Positions 50,299 through 57,455 of a stretch of DNA of 64,000 nucleotides are shown here, in pieces. The DNA is from Planctomycetota bacterium (GTDB lineage: Bacteria; Planctomycetota; UBA1135; GCA-002686595). The position numbers and the translations under genes are program-made. The notes under the pieces were generated by a model. The model saw nothing but the letters and a program-made list of their open reading frames with translations, did no database searches and had not been told where the DNA came from. Location: positions 186,001-250,000 of the forward strand of contig JADJNY010000002.1 of assembly GCA_016714045.1 (NCBI GenBank). Direction: 5' to 3'. Within the stretch, counting starts at the first letter, position 1. The number at the start of each line of letters is the position of its first letter.

Positions 50299-51972
50299 AT
50301 GGCTCTCGAGTTCAAGCTGCCCGACATCGGTGAAGGCATCGCCGAAGGTGAGATCGTCAAGTGGCTCGTCAAGGCGGGGGACACCGTCAAGGAGCACCAG
50401 TCCGTCGTCGAGGTCATGACGGACAAGGCGACCGTCGAAGTGCCCGCGCCCGCGGCGGGGACGATCACCGCGCTCAAGGCGAAGGAAGGCGATCGCGTGC
50501 CGGTGGGCAGCGTGATCTGGGTCATGGAGACGGGCGCCGCGGCGAAGGCCCCGGCCGCGCCCGCGCCCGCGCACGCTGCGCCCGCGGCGAAGCCGAGCGC
50601 GCCCGCTCCGGCGAAGCCCGCGGCTCCGGCGCCCGCGAAGCCCGCGCCGGCTCCGTCGCACGCTTCGGCGCCCGCGATGGCCGCGAGCGGTCCGTCGCTC
50701 GACTTCAAGCTCCCCGACATCGGCGAAGGCATCGCCGAGGGCGAGATCGTGAAGTGGCTCGTGAAGGTCGGCGACGTCGTGAAGGAGCACCAGAGCGTCG
50801 TCGAGGTCATGACGGACAAGGCGACGGTCGAAGTGCCGTCACCCGCGGCCGGCACGATCACCGCGTTCAAGGCGAAGGAAGGGGAGCGCGTGCCCGTCGG
50901 CAGCGTGATCTTCGTCCTCGCGACGGGCGCGTCGACGCGCGCTCCCGCCGCGGCGCCCGCGCACGCCCCGGCGGCGCACGTTCCCGCCGCGCAGCCCGCG
51001 CGCGCGCCCGCCCTCGTCGGCGCCGCCGCGAGCGCGACTTCGTTCGCCGGCCAGGACAAGGTGCTCGCCGTGCCGAGCGCGCGCCGCGTCGCGCGCGACA
51101 TGGGCGTCGACCTGACGCAGGTCGCGGGCTCGGGCCGCAACGGCGTCGTGCGCCGGAGCGACGTCGAGGCCTTCGCGCGCGCGAAGACGAGCGCGCCGGC
51201 CGTCACGCCGGCCCCGACGAGCGCCCCGCGCGCGCCCGCAGCACCGATTTCGATCGCGGCCGGCGAGCGCGAGACGCGCACGCCGTTCCGCGGGGTTCGT
51301 CGCAAGATCGCCGAGGCGATGGTGCGCTCGAAGTTCACCGCGCCGCACTTCACGGTCGTCGAGGAAGTCGACGTCACCGACCTCCTGAAGCTGCGCGAGA
51401 GCGCGAAGGCCTTCGGCGCCGAGCAGGGCGTCAAGGTCACGATCATGCCCTTCATCATGAAGGCGACGGCGCTCGCGCTCGCGAAGTACCCGATGCTGAA
51501 CGGGCACCTCGACGAGGCGGCGCAGGAGCTCGTGCGCTACGCCTACGTCAACCTCGGCATCGCGATGGACACCGAGCAGGGCCTGATCGTGCCCGTCGTG
51601 AAGGAGGTCCAGGCGAAGGGCATCCTGCAGATCGCGACGGAGCTGAACGAGCTCGCCGAGCGCACGCGCGCCGGCAAGGTGCGGCCCGACGACCTGAAGG
51701 GCTCGACGTTCTCGATCACGAACGCGGGCTCGATCGGCGGCACGCTCGCGACGCCGATCATCAACTTCCCCGACATCGCGATCCTCGGCGTGCATCGGAT
51801 CATGAAGAAGCCGGGCGTCGTCGAGACACCGCAGGGCGACAAGATCGAAGTGCGCCAGTACATGAACTTCTCGTGCAGCGTCGACCACCGCCTGGCGGAC
51901 GGCGCGGACGGCGCGCGGTTCCTCGTGTACTTGAAGAAGCTGCTGGAGAACCCGGGGCTGCTCGCGATGTGA
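50299..51972 (+). CDS. pdhC: 2-oxo-acid dehydrogenase E2 component (dihydrolipoamide acyltransferase), two lipoyl domains
   Basis: E2 carries acyl groups on lipoyl-lysine and transfers them to CoA. The 557-residue protein has two lipoyl domains (about 2-79 and 134-211), each with the modified Lys in VEVMTDKAT, joined by an Ala/Pro-rich swinging linker; a peripheral E3/E1-binding domain (VPSARRVARDMGVDL...GRNGVVRRSDV, about 257-292); and a catalytic domain with the His-Asp motif DHRLADG near 532. The two lipoyl domains match at about 69 of 78 positions by eye, so the duplication is recent. E3 (lpd) is not in the window. The lipoyl attachment ties it to lipA upstream. Confidence 0.95.
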   Translation: MALEFKLPDIGEGIAEGEIVKWLVKAGDTVKEHQSVVEVMTDKATVEVPAPAAGTITALKAKEGDRVPVGSVIWVMETGAAAKAPAAPAPAHAAPAAKPSAPAPAKPAAPAPAKPAPAPSHASAPAMAASGPSLDFKLPDIGEGIAEGEIVKWLVKVGDVVKEHQSVVEVMTDKATVEVPSPAAGTITAFKAKEGERVPVGSVIFVLATGASTRAPAAAPAHAPAAHVPAAQPARAPALVGAAASATSFAGQDKVLAVPSARRVARDMGVDLTQVAGSGRNGVVRRSDVEAFARAKTSAPAVTPAPTSAPRAPAAPISIAAGERETRTPFRGVRRKIAEAMVRSKFTAPHFTVVEEVDVTDLLKLRESAKAFGAEQGVKVTIMPFIMKATALALAKYPMLNGHLDEAAQELVRYAYVNLGIAMDTEQGLIVPVVKEVQAKGILQIATELNELAERTRAGKVRPDDLKGSTFSITNAGSIGGTLATPIINFPDIAILGVHRIMKKPGVVETPQGDKIEVRQYMNFSCSVDHRLADGADGARFLVYLKKLLENPGLLAM

Positions 51973-51990
51973 CGGCGGGAGCTCGCGGGC

Positions 51991-52227
51991 ATGCCCACCG
52001 TCGCTCGGATCGGACCCTACCGGTTCTTCTTCAGCAACGACGGAAACGAGCCTCCGCACATCCACGTGTAGCGCGGGGCGAAGCTCGCGAAGTTCTGGCT
52101 CCAGCCAGTCCGTCCTGCCATGAACTCCGGGTTCTCGAGTTCGGAGCGCCGGAAGATCGAGCGGCTCGTCGTCGAGCACCGAGTCGAATTCCTGAGTGCA
52201 TGGCAGGATTCCTTCCATGAAGCCTGA
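51991..52227 (+). pseudogene. DUF4160 family gene interrupted by an in-frame TAG
   Basis: The frame from ATG 51991 reads MPTVARIGPYRFFFSNDGNE then PPHIHV, the DUF4160 hallmark, then hits TAG at 52069-52071, and continues in the same frame as RGAKLAKFWLQPV through a normal-looking helix (SSSERRKIERLVVEHRVEFL) to TGA at 52225-52227. The expected residue at the TAG is Gln or Glu, each one base change away. DUF4160 proteins pair with DUF2442 in a putative toxin-antitoxin module. The intact remainder suggests a recent mutation, a sequencing error or readthrough. The end overlaps the DUF2442 start by 11 bases. Confidence 0.85.
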
Positions 52228-52576
52228 TCCGAAGGCCGTCGGAGTTCGCGTCACGAGCAAGGCTCTGGAAGTCGAGCTCGCCGATGGACGGCGCATCAGC
52301 ACGCCGATCAGCTGGTTCCCGCGGCTCGCACGCGCCTCGGTGCGCGATCGGGCTCGCTGGGAACTCCTCGGCGGCGGCATCGGCATCCACTGGACAGCGA
52401 TCGACGAGGATCTGAGCGTCGCAGGTCTCCTGCAGGGCACCTCTCTGCCGAAGGGTGCGCGCCGCTACCCCCGCTCGAATCCAACCACGGATTCCATGCT
52501 CGCCCGCGACTCGGCGAAACGACCCTACCGGGTGCGCACGTCGCGAGCTTCACGCAAGAAAGCGGGCCGCGGCTAG
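52217..52576 (+). CDS. DUF2442 family protein, partner of DUF4160
   Basis: The 119-residue protein has the DUF2442 pattern: VTSKALEVELADGRRISTPISWFPRLARAS, RARWELLGGGIGIHWTAIDEDLSVAGLLQG. Beyond about residue 80 there is a Ser/Arg/Lys-rich tail (RASRKKAGRG) not typical of the domain. Start ATG 52217 lies inside the last codons of the DUF4160 frame, as in intact DUF4160-DUF2442 pairs. The pair resembles a toxin-antitoxin module by layout, but activity of the family is not well established, and the partner here is broken by a stop codon. Confidence 0.85.
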   Translation: MKPDPKAVGVRVTSKALEVELADGRRISTPISWFPRLARASVRDRARWELLGGGIGIHWTAIDEDLSVAGLLQGTSLPKGARRYPRSNPTTDSMLARDSAKRPYRVRTSRASRKKAGRG

Positions 52577-52676
52577 GCGGGGAGCTTTCGTGGTTCGGTG
52601 ACACCTCGCACCTTCACCGAGGGCTGGGGGGCGATGCCGTGCGCAATCGTAATACGGCCGAGTGCGATGATCGACA

Positions 52677-53489
52677 TCACGCCTTTCTCAAGACCACGTC
52701 CGCCATCGTCGGCGTGACGCAGCGGCGCGACGGACCCGAGCGCGGTTCTCTCCACACCGCGAGCGCGGCCTCGAGCTCCCTGGGTGACAAGAGACCCGCG
52801 GGCACGAGCTTCGGCAGGTACTGCGAGAAGAACTCGTCCATCCAGCGCCACTCGAGCGAGCCGACGGCGCCGCTGCGCGCGATCGGCGCGAGTTGCTCGA
52901 CGACGAGCCCGCAGCGCTCGGCGAGCTCGGGGATGCGTTCGACGATGTCGATCGTCGCGTTCGCGGCCTTCCAGCTGTGCATGCACGCCTCGACGCCGCG
53001 CTCGAACGCGGGGTCGCGCGGGAGCAGCTTCATCGCGGACCAGTCGAGGTACTCCTGCAGCACGACGACGCCGCCCTTCTTCAAGGGACGGATCGCGCGC
53101 TCGAGCGCGACGCCCGCATCGGCGACCCAGCAGAAGAGCCAACGCGCGTACAGCGCGTCGACGCTGTCCGGCGGGAGCTCGAGCGTCTCGACGTCGCCGA
53201 GGCTCGGTTCGATCCACGCGAGGCCGCGGCGCCGGCTCTCGGCGGCGAGGAACTCGAGGAAACGCGCGCTTCGCTCGCGTGCGATCACCTTGCCCGTGGG
53301 CCCGACGACCTGCGCGAGATCGAGCGACGTGAAGCCCGGCCCGGCGCCGAGGTCGAGCACGGTCATGCCCGTGCGCAACCCCGCTCGCTGCCAGAGTGCG
53401 TACGCGTGCGCGACCCACGCTTCGTGCTGGAACGAGAGACGGGCGAGCTCCTGCGCGTCGGTGCCGAGGACGTAGTCTTCGCTCTTCAT
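52677..53489 (-). CDS. class I SAM-dependent methyltransferase
   Basis: The 270-residue enzyme has motif I VLDLGAGPGFTSLDLAQ (51-67), the acidic residue after beta-2 in ARERSARFLEFL, then DVETLELPPDSVDALYARWLFCWV and LKKGGVVVLQEYLDWSA. It is closest in layout to UbiE/Coq5-like or arsenite-type small-molecule methyltransferases, but the substrate is not predictable. ATG 53489 is the start before the conserved YVLGTDAQELARL opening. It is divergent from the second E1 alpha gene, with 181 bases between starts, and is not obviously linked to the DUF2442 gene that faces it. Confidence 0.9.
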   Translation of the reverse strand: MKSEDYVLGTDAQELARLSFQHEAWVAHAYALWQRAGLRTGMTVLDLGAGPGFTSLDLAQVVGPTGKVIARERSARFLEFLAAESRRRGLAWIEPSLGDVETLELPPDSVDALYARWLFCWVADAGVALERAIRPLKKGGVVVLQEYLDWSAMKLLPRDPAFERGVEACMHSWKAANATIDIVERIPELAERCGLVVEQLAPIARSGAVGSLEWRWMDEFFSQYLPKLVPAGLLSPRELEAALAVWREPRSGPSRRCVTPTMADVVLRKA

Positions 53490-53608
53490 GCGGCGACTGT
53501 AGCGTTCCTCGCGTGCCGCGCCGCCGAACCGTGCACGCCGAATTCCATGCGGAACGCGCGCAACGAGCGCGTCCAACCCGTCCGCGCGCCGCGAGCAGGC
53601 CTTTCGTC

Positions 53609-53647
53609 CGCAGTCGGACCCTGCGGAGGCTGGCCCTCCGGACTGCG
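53609..53647. promoter_or_regulatory. nested inverted repeat in the divergent gap before the second E1 alpha gene
   Basis: The outer arms CGCAGTC/GACTGCG (53609-53615, 53641-53647) enclose an inner stem CGGAGG/CCTCCG (53624-53629, 53635-53640). It ends 24 bases before the GTG start, so it may be an operator or a 5' hairpin; there is no direct evidence of regulation. Confidence 0.35.
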
Positions 53648-53670
53648 CGCGATTAACCTCTCTCGCCACC

Positions 53671-54777
53671 GTGAGCACCCTCCAGCAAGTCCTCCGTCAG
53701 GACGGCACGCTCGTCAGCGGCGCCTCTCCCGTGTCCGATGCGCGCATGAAGGAGCTCTTTGTGCACATGGTTCGCGTGCGCGTGCTCGACGAGCGCATGT
53801 TGAAGCTCCAGCGCGCCGGCCGCGTCGGCTTCGTCGGCACGGCGAAGGGGCTCGAGGCGGCGCTGATCGGCTCGGCGAGCGTGCTCCGGCCGACGGACTG
53901 GTTGTGGTCGGGGTTGCGCGAGGGCGGCGCCGCGGTGATGCGGGGGCTGCCGCTCGGCGAGTACATCGCGCAGATGTACTGCAACTCGAACGACACGGCC
54001 AAGGGCCGGCAGATGTGCAATCACTTCCAGCACAAGGGGTCGAACTACCCGAGCTGGTCGAGCGTCATCGGCACGCAGATCCCGCACGGCGTCGGCGCGG
54101 CGTACGCGGCGAAGCAGCGCGGGAAGGACGAGGTGCACGCGATCTACTTCGGCGACGGCGCGACGTCGTCGAACGGCTTCCACAGCGGGATGAACTTCGC
54201 CGGCGTGTGGAAGGCGCCGTGCTACTTCGTGTGCATCGACAACGGCTGGGCGATCTCGGTGTGCTCGAAGAACCAGACCGCTGCGGAGTCCTACGCGGAC
54301 AAGGCGGAGGCGTACGGCATCCCGGGCAAGGACGTCGACGGCAACGACGTGCTCGCGTGCCACCAGGCCGCGAAGGAAGCGCACGAGCTCGCGCGCAAGG
54401 GCCAGCCGTCGCTGATCGTGCTCAAGACGTACCGCATGCTCGGGCACTCGAGCTCGGACGATCCGTCGAAGTATCGCAGCGACGACGAGGTCGCCGCGTG
54501 GGCCGCGAAGGACCCGCTCGAGCGCTTCGAGAAGCTCCTCACGGCGCGCAAGCTGCTCGCGGCGGGCGAGCGTGAGAAGCTGGAGCTCGCGATCACCGCC
54601 GAGATCGACGCGGAGATCCACGTGCAGGAGGCGGCGCCGAAGATGGCGCTGAAGACGCTGGTCGAGGACGTCTACGCGGACGTGCCGCTGCACCTGCGCA
54701 AGCAGTACAACGCCTTCATCACGATCGCCGAGCGCCTCGGGCACGCGACGCCGGGCGACGGGGCGTTCCCGCTGTAG
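53671..54777 (+). CDS. second 2-oxo-acid dehydrogenase E1 alpha subunit paralogue
   Basis: The 368-residue protein parallels the gene at 47894 along its whole length: MLKLQRAGRVGFVGTAKGLEAA, TDWLWSGLREGGAAVMRG, GRQMCNHFQHKGSNYPSW, the thiamine-diphosphate motif GDGATSSNGFHSGMNFAGV...CIDN, and RMLGHSSSDDPSKY. Its own beta subunit is absent, so either it shares E1 beta and E2 with the cluster upstream or has a partner elsewhere. Motif wording (GHSSSDDPS) fits branched-chain-type E1. GTG 53671 start; GCGCGATTAACC just upstream is AT-richer than its surroundings, and the leader would be very short. Divergent from a methyltransferase. Confidence 0.9.
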   Translation: MSTLQQVLRQDGTLVSGASPVSDARMKELFVHMVRVRVLDERMLKLQRAGRVGFVGTAKGLEAALIGSASVLRPTDWLWSGLREGGAAVMRGLPLGEYIAQMYCNSNDTAKGRQMCNHFQHKGSNYPSWSSVIGTQIPHGVGAAYAAKQRGKDEVHAIYFGDGATSSNGFHSGMNFAGVWKAPCYFVCIDNGWAISVCSKNQTAAESYADKAEAYGIPGKDVDGNDVLACHQAAKEAHELARKGQPSLIVLKTYRMLGHSSSDDPSKYRSDDEVAAWAAKDPLERFEKLLTARKLLAAGEREKLELAITAEIDAEIHVQEAAPKMALKTLVEDVYADVPLHLRKQYNAFITIAERLGHATPGDGAFPL

Positions 54778-54973
54778 CGGTTCGCTCGCGGCGTGCGCCG
54801 CGACAGCGAGGGGGCGAGAGCCGTGCTTCCCGCGCGCGGAGGGCCCTGCTTTCCGCGCAGAGGAGGAAGCGCCCGCGCCGGCTCCTCCGCTCGTTCCCGT
54901 CGCAGGTACGCCTTGCGTAGCCCGTCGAGCGCCCGGCGTGACGGTTTCGCCGGCGCTCGCTACAACCGACACC

Positions 54974-55897
54974 ATGAAGCCGAGACTCTTCCTCCTCGCG
55001 TCGCTCGCGTTCGTCCTCGTCCCGTTCCTCCGCGCCGACTCGCCCGGGCCGAACGGGCCCGCTCCCGCGCCGCTCGCGAAGCCCGCGATCGTCGGCGCGA
55101 GCGTCAGCGCCGGAGTCGGGCTCGATCCGACGGCGGATGCGTTCCAGGGTCAGGAGTCGAAGCTGCGCCTCGCGAACGTCGTCGACGCGTCGATCGTCGG
55201 CGGGCACGACGCGATCGTCGATCTCTCCAGCTTCATGTTCTTCTCCGCGCCGAAGCCGACGGCGAAGAAGAGCGCGAAGGAGGTCGTCGAAGCGAAGCCG
55301 AGCGTCGTCGTCGCGCTCGACTACTTGTTCTGGCTGGGCTTCGGGCCTGGGGACGAGAAGGCGCGGCTCGAGCGGCTCGAGGACGGGTTCAAGGCGCTCG
55401 AGCCCGTCAAGGCGCCGCTGTTGCTCGGAGATCTGCCGGACTTCAACGGCGTCGAGGTCAGCCGGATGATGTTGTCGCCGGAGGCGATCCCCTCGAAGGA
55501 GGTGCTCGCGAAGTTGAACGCGCGCATCGCGGAGTGGGCGAAGCAGCATGCGAACGTCGTCGTCGTGCCGATCGGCGAGATGTTCCGCAAGGTGAACGCG
55601 GGGGAGGAGTTCGAGGTGCGCGGGAACAAGTTCGGCAAGGACGCGCGCGGGCGGATCATGCAACAGGATGGGTTGCACACGACGCTCGAGGGGACGTGTG
55701 CGTTGTGGGTGCTCGCGGTCGATGCTTGGCTCGCGAAGAAGCCGACCGGCCTCGACGAGAAGGCGTTCGTGCTCGACGTGGCACAACTCGTAGCGAAGGC
55801 GCCGACGGCGATGCCCGCCGACGCTTCTGGCGCGGCCAAGTCCGGCAAGCCATCCAAGCCCAGCAAGAAGAAGAATGGCGTCGGCGCGGGGGGCTGA
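54974..55897 (+). CDS. exported SGNH/GDSL-fold protein
   Basis: The 307-residue protein has a signal peptide (MKPRLFLLASLAFVLVPFLRA), then a short Pro-rich spacer and a SGNH-like core: block I IVGASVSAGVG with the putative nucleophile Ser (about residues 38-48), a central GDLPDFNG resembling a block III-type loop, and DGLHTTLEG giving the catalytic Asp-x-x-His near 230. Esterase/acyl-hydrolase activity is thus possible on an extracytoplasmic substrate. A Ser/Lys/Pro-rich tail ends the protein. ATG 54974 is preferred over 54938, which would put a charged stretch before the signal. The gene is probably monocistronic. Confidence 0.8.
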   Translation: MKPRLFLLASLAFVLVPFLRADSPGPNGPAPAPLAKPAIVGASVSAGVGLDPTADAFQGQESKLRLANVVDASIVGGHDAIVDLSSFMFFSAPKPTAKKSAKEVVEAKPSVVVALDYLFWLGFGPGDEKARLERLEDGFKALEPVKAPLLLGDLPDFNGVEVSRMMLSPEAIPSKEVLAKLNARIAEWAKQHANVVVVPIGEMFRKVNAGEEFEVRGNKFGKDARGRIMQQDGLHTTLEGTCALWVLAVDAWLAKKPTGLDEKAFVLDVAQLVAKAPTAMPADASGAAKSGKPSKPSKKKNGVGAGG

Positions 55898-55924
55898 ACT
55901 CCGGCGGCCTCGAGCCCGCGCGCG

Positions 55925-56302
55925 TCAGTCCCGCACGATGCGGCAGTCGGAGGCCGTGCCCGCTGGGGAGAACCGCACGACGAGCCACTCCGAGTCGATA
56001 GAGAGGAATCCCCGCTCCGGGCCGAGCCAGTAGACGAGGTGCCAGTCGCTGAAGTACGCGGTGGGCGGCGGTTCGCCGAGCTGGGCGACGACCTCCGCCC
56101 GCGTTCTGCCGAGGAGCGCGCTCCGCGCGACGAGCCGGTCGGCCATCTCGAGCCGCGGACCACGCCCGTACTCCGCGTCCAGAGCCCACGCGGCTGCATC
56201 GAACCCACGCCCCGGGAGGAGGACCAGCTTCGCGCCCCAGGCCACGACGAGCATCGCGAGCAGGACCAGGATCCACCGCCAAGAGCCGCGTCTGGCTTCC
56301 AT
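55925..56302 (-). CDS. small membrane-anchored protein with a BamE/SmpA-like C terminus
   Basis: The 125-residue protein has one N-terminal transmembrane segment (WRWILVLLAMLVVAWGAKLVLL) and an extracytoplasmic part with GRTRAEVVAQLGEPPPTAYFSDWHLVYWLG, then a beta hairpin ending RFSPAGTASDCRIVRD. The G-x-T-x-x-E-V-x-x-x-L-G-x-P pattern followed by strands is seen in BamE/SmpA-like lipoprotein domains, but there is no lipobox Cys, so only the fold is suggested. ATG 56302 lies just before the hydrophobic helix. It converges on the SGNH gene and is divergent from cysD. Confidence 0.75.
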   Translation of the reverse strand: MEARRGSWRWILVLLAMLVVAWGAKLVLLPGRGFDAAAWALDAEYGRGPRLEMADRLVARSALLGRTRAEVVAQLGEPPPTAYFSDWHLVYWLGPERGFLSIDSEWLVVRFSPAGTASDCRIVRD

Positions 56303-56457
56303 CGAACCAAAGTGTACCGGCGGGTCGATGGACGAGGGAGAGCGGCCGAGGGCTCTGGCCGCCGATGCCTGCGATCCGAGGCTCGAGCTGGGCCTCGAAC
56401 CGGACCTCACCACATCCGTTCGATGGACCGAGACGCTAATCTGCTCGGCTCCAACCC

Positions 56458-57366
56458 ATGAGCCAGTACGTCCTCACCCATCTCGAGCAGCTCGAGGCCG
56501 AGAGCATCCACATTTTGCGCGAGGTGGTCGCGGAGTTCAGCAAGCCGGTGATGCTGTTCTCCATCGGCAAGGACTCGATGTGCATGCTGCGGCTCGCGCA
56601 GAAGGCCTTCGCGCCGGGCAAGCTGCCGTTCCCGCTCCTCCACGTGAACACGACGTGGAAGTTCAAGGAGATGATCGCGTTCCGCGACCAGCTCGCGAAG
56701 GACGTGGGGTTCGAGCTCCTCGAGTGGATCAATCCGGAGGGCGTGAAGGCCGGCATCAACCCGTTCGACCACGGCACGCAGCGCTACACGCACGTGATGA
56801 AGACGGAGGGGTTGAAGCAGGCGCTCGACCACTACGGTTTCGACGCCGCGTTCGGTGGCGCGCGTCGCGACGAGGAGAAGAGCCGCGCGAAGGAGCGCGT
56901 CTTCTCCTTCCGCGACCGCTTCCACCAGTGGGATCCCAAGAACCAGCGGCCGGAGTTGTGGAACGTCTACAACGGTCGCGTGAACAAGGGCGAGTCGATC
57001 CGCGTGTTCCCGCTGTCGAACTGGACGGAGCTCGACGTCTGGCTCTACGTGCACAAGGAGCAGATCCCGGTCGTGCCGCTCTACTTCGCGAAGCCGCGGC
57101 CCGTGGTCGAGCGCGGTGGTGCGTTGATCATGGTCGACGACGAACGCCTGCGCTTGCAGCCCGGCGAGAAGCCCGTGATGAAGGACGTCCGCTTCCGCAC
57201 GCTCGGTTGCTACCCGCTGACGGGCGCGGTCGAGTCGACGGCGCGCACGCTGCCTCAGGTGATCGAGGAGATGCTCGTGTCGCGCATGTCTGAGCGCCAG
57301 GGCCGCGTGATCGACTACGACGAGTCGGGTTCGATGGAGGAGAAGAAGCGCGAGGGGTACTTCTGA
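56458..57366 (+). CDS. cysD: sulfate adenylyltransferase subunit 2
   Basis: CysD uses ATP to adenylate sulfate to APS, driven by GTP hydrolysis on CysN. The 302-residue protein has the PAPS-reductase-like ATP pyrophosphatase loop SIGKDSMCMLRLAQKAF (32-48), FPLLHVNTTWKFKEM, AFGGARRDEEKSRAKERVFSFRD, and the C-terminal RFRTLGCYPLTGA and EKKREGYF that are diagnostic for CysD. TAATCT lies 16 bases before the ATG, which may be a -10 with a very short leader. It is followed by a 29-codon ORF and cysNC, joined by TGATG overlaps. Confidence 0.97.
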   Translation: MSQYVLTHLEQLEAESIHILREVVAEFSKPVMLFSIGKDSMCMLRLAQKAFAPGKLPFPLLHVNTTWKFKEMIAFRDQLAKDVGFELLEWINPEGVKAGINPFDHGTQRYTHVMKTEGLKQALDHYGFDAAFGGARRDEEKSRAKERVFSFRDRFHQWDPKNQRPELWNVYNGRVNKGESIRVFPLSNWTELDVWLYVHKEQIPVVPLYFAKPRPVVERGGALIMVDDERLRLQPGEKPVMKDVRFRTLGCYPLTGAVESTARTLPQVIEEMLVSRMSERQGRVIDYDESGSMEEKKREGYF

Positions 57367-57455
57367 TGCGCCACGTGACACGCAGGCTCTGGGCGCGAAT
57401 CCGCTCGAGCATCGGGATCGGCGCGGGCTCGCGCCGCGACGAAGGAGCTCGCTGA
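57366..57455 (+). CDS. 29-residue coupled ORF between cysD and cysNC
   Basis: ATG at 57366 overlaps the cysD stop (TGATG) and the frame ends at TGA 57453-57455, which again overlaps the ATG of cysNC (TGATG). It encodes 29 residues, MRHVTRRLWARIRSSIGIG then a short tail, with five Arg in the first 13. The nucleotides TGATGCGCCAC occur at both junctions, so it may be a relic of a duplicated start region. Its exact fit between two genes argues for translation by coupling, but it could be fortuitous. No family is known to me. Confidence 0.4.
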   Translation: MRHVTRRLWARIRSSIGIGAGSRRDEGAR

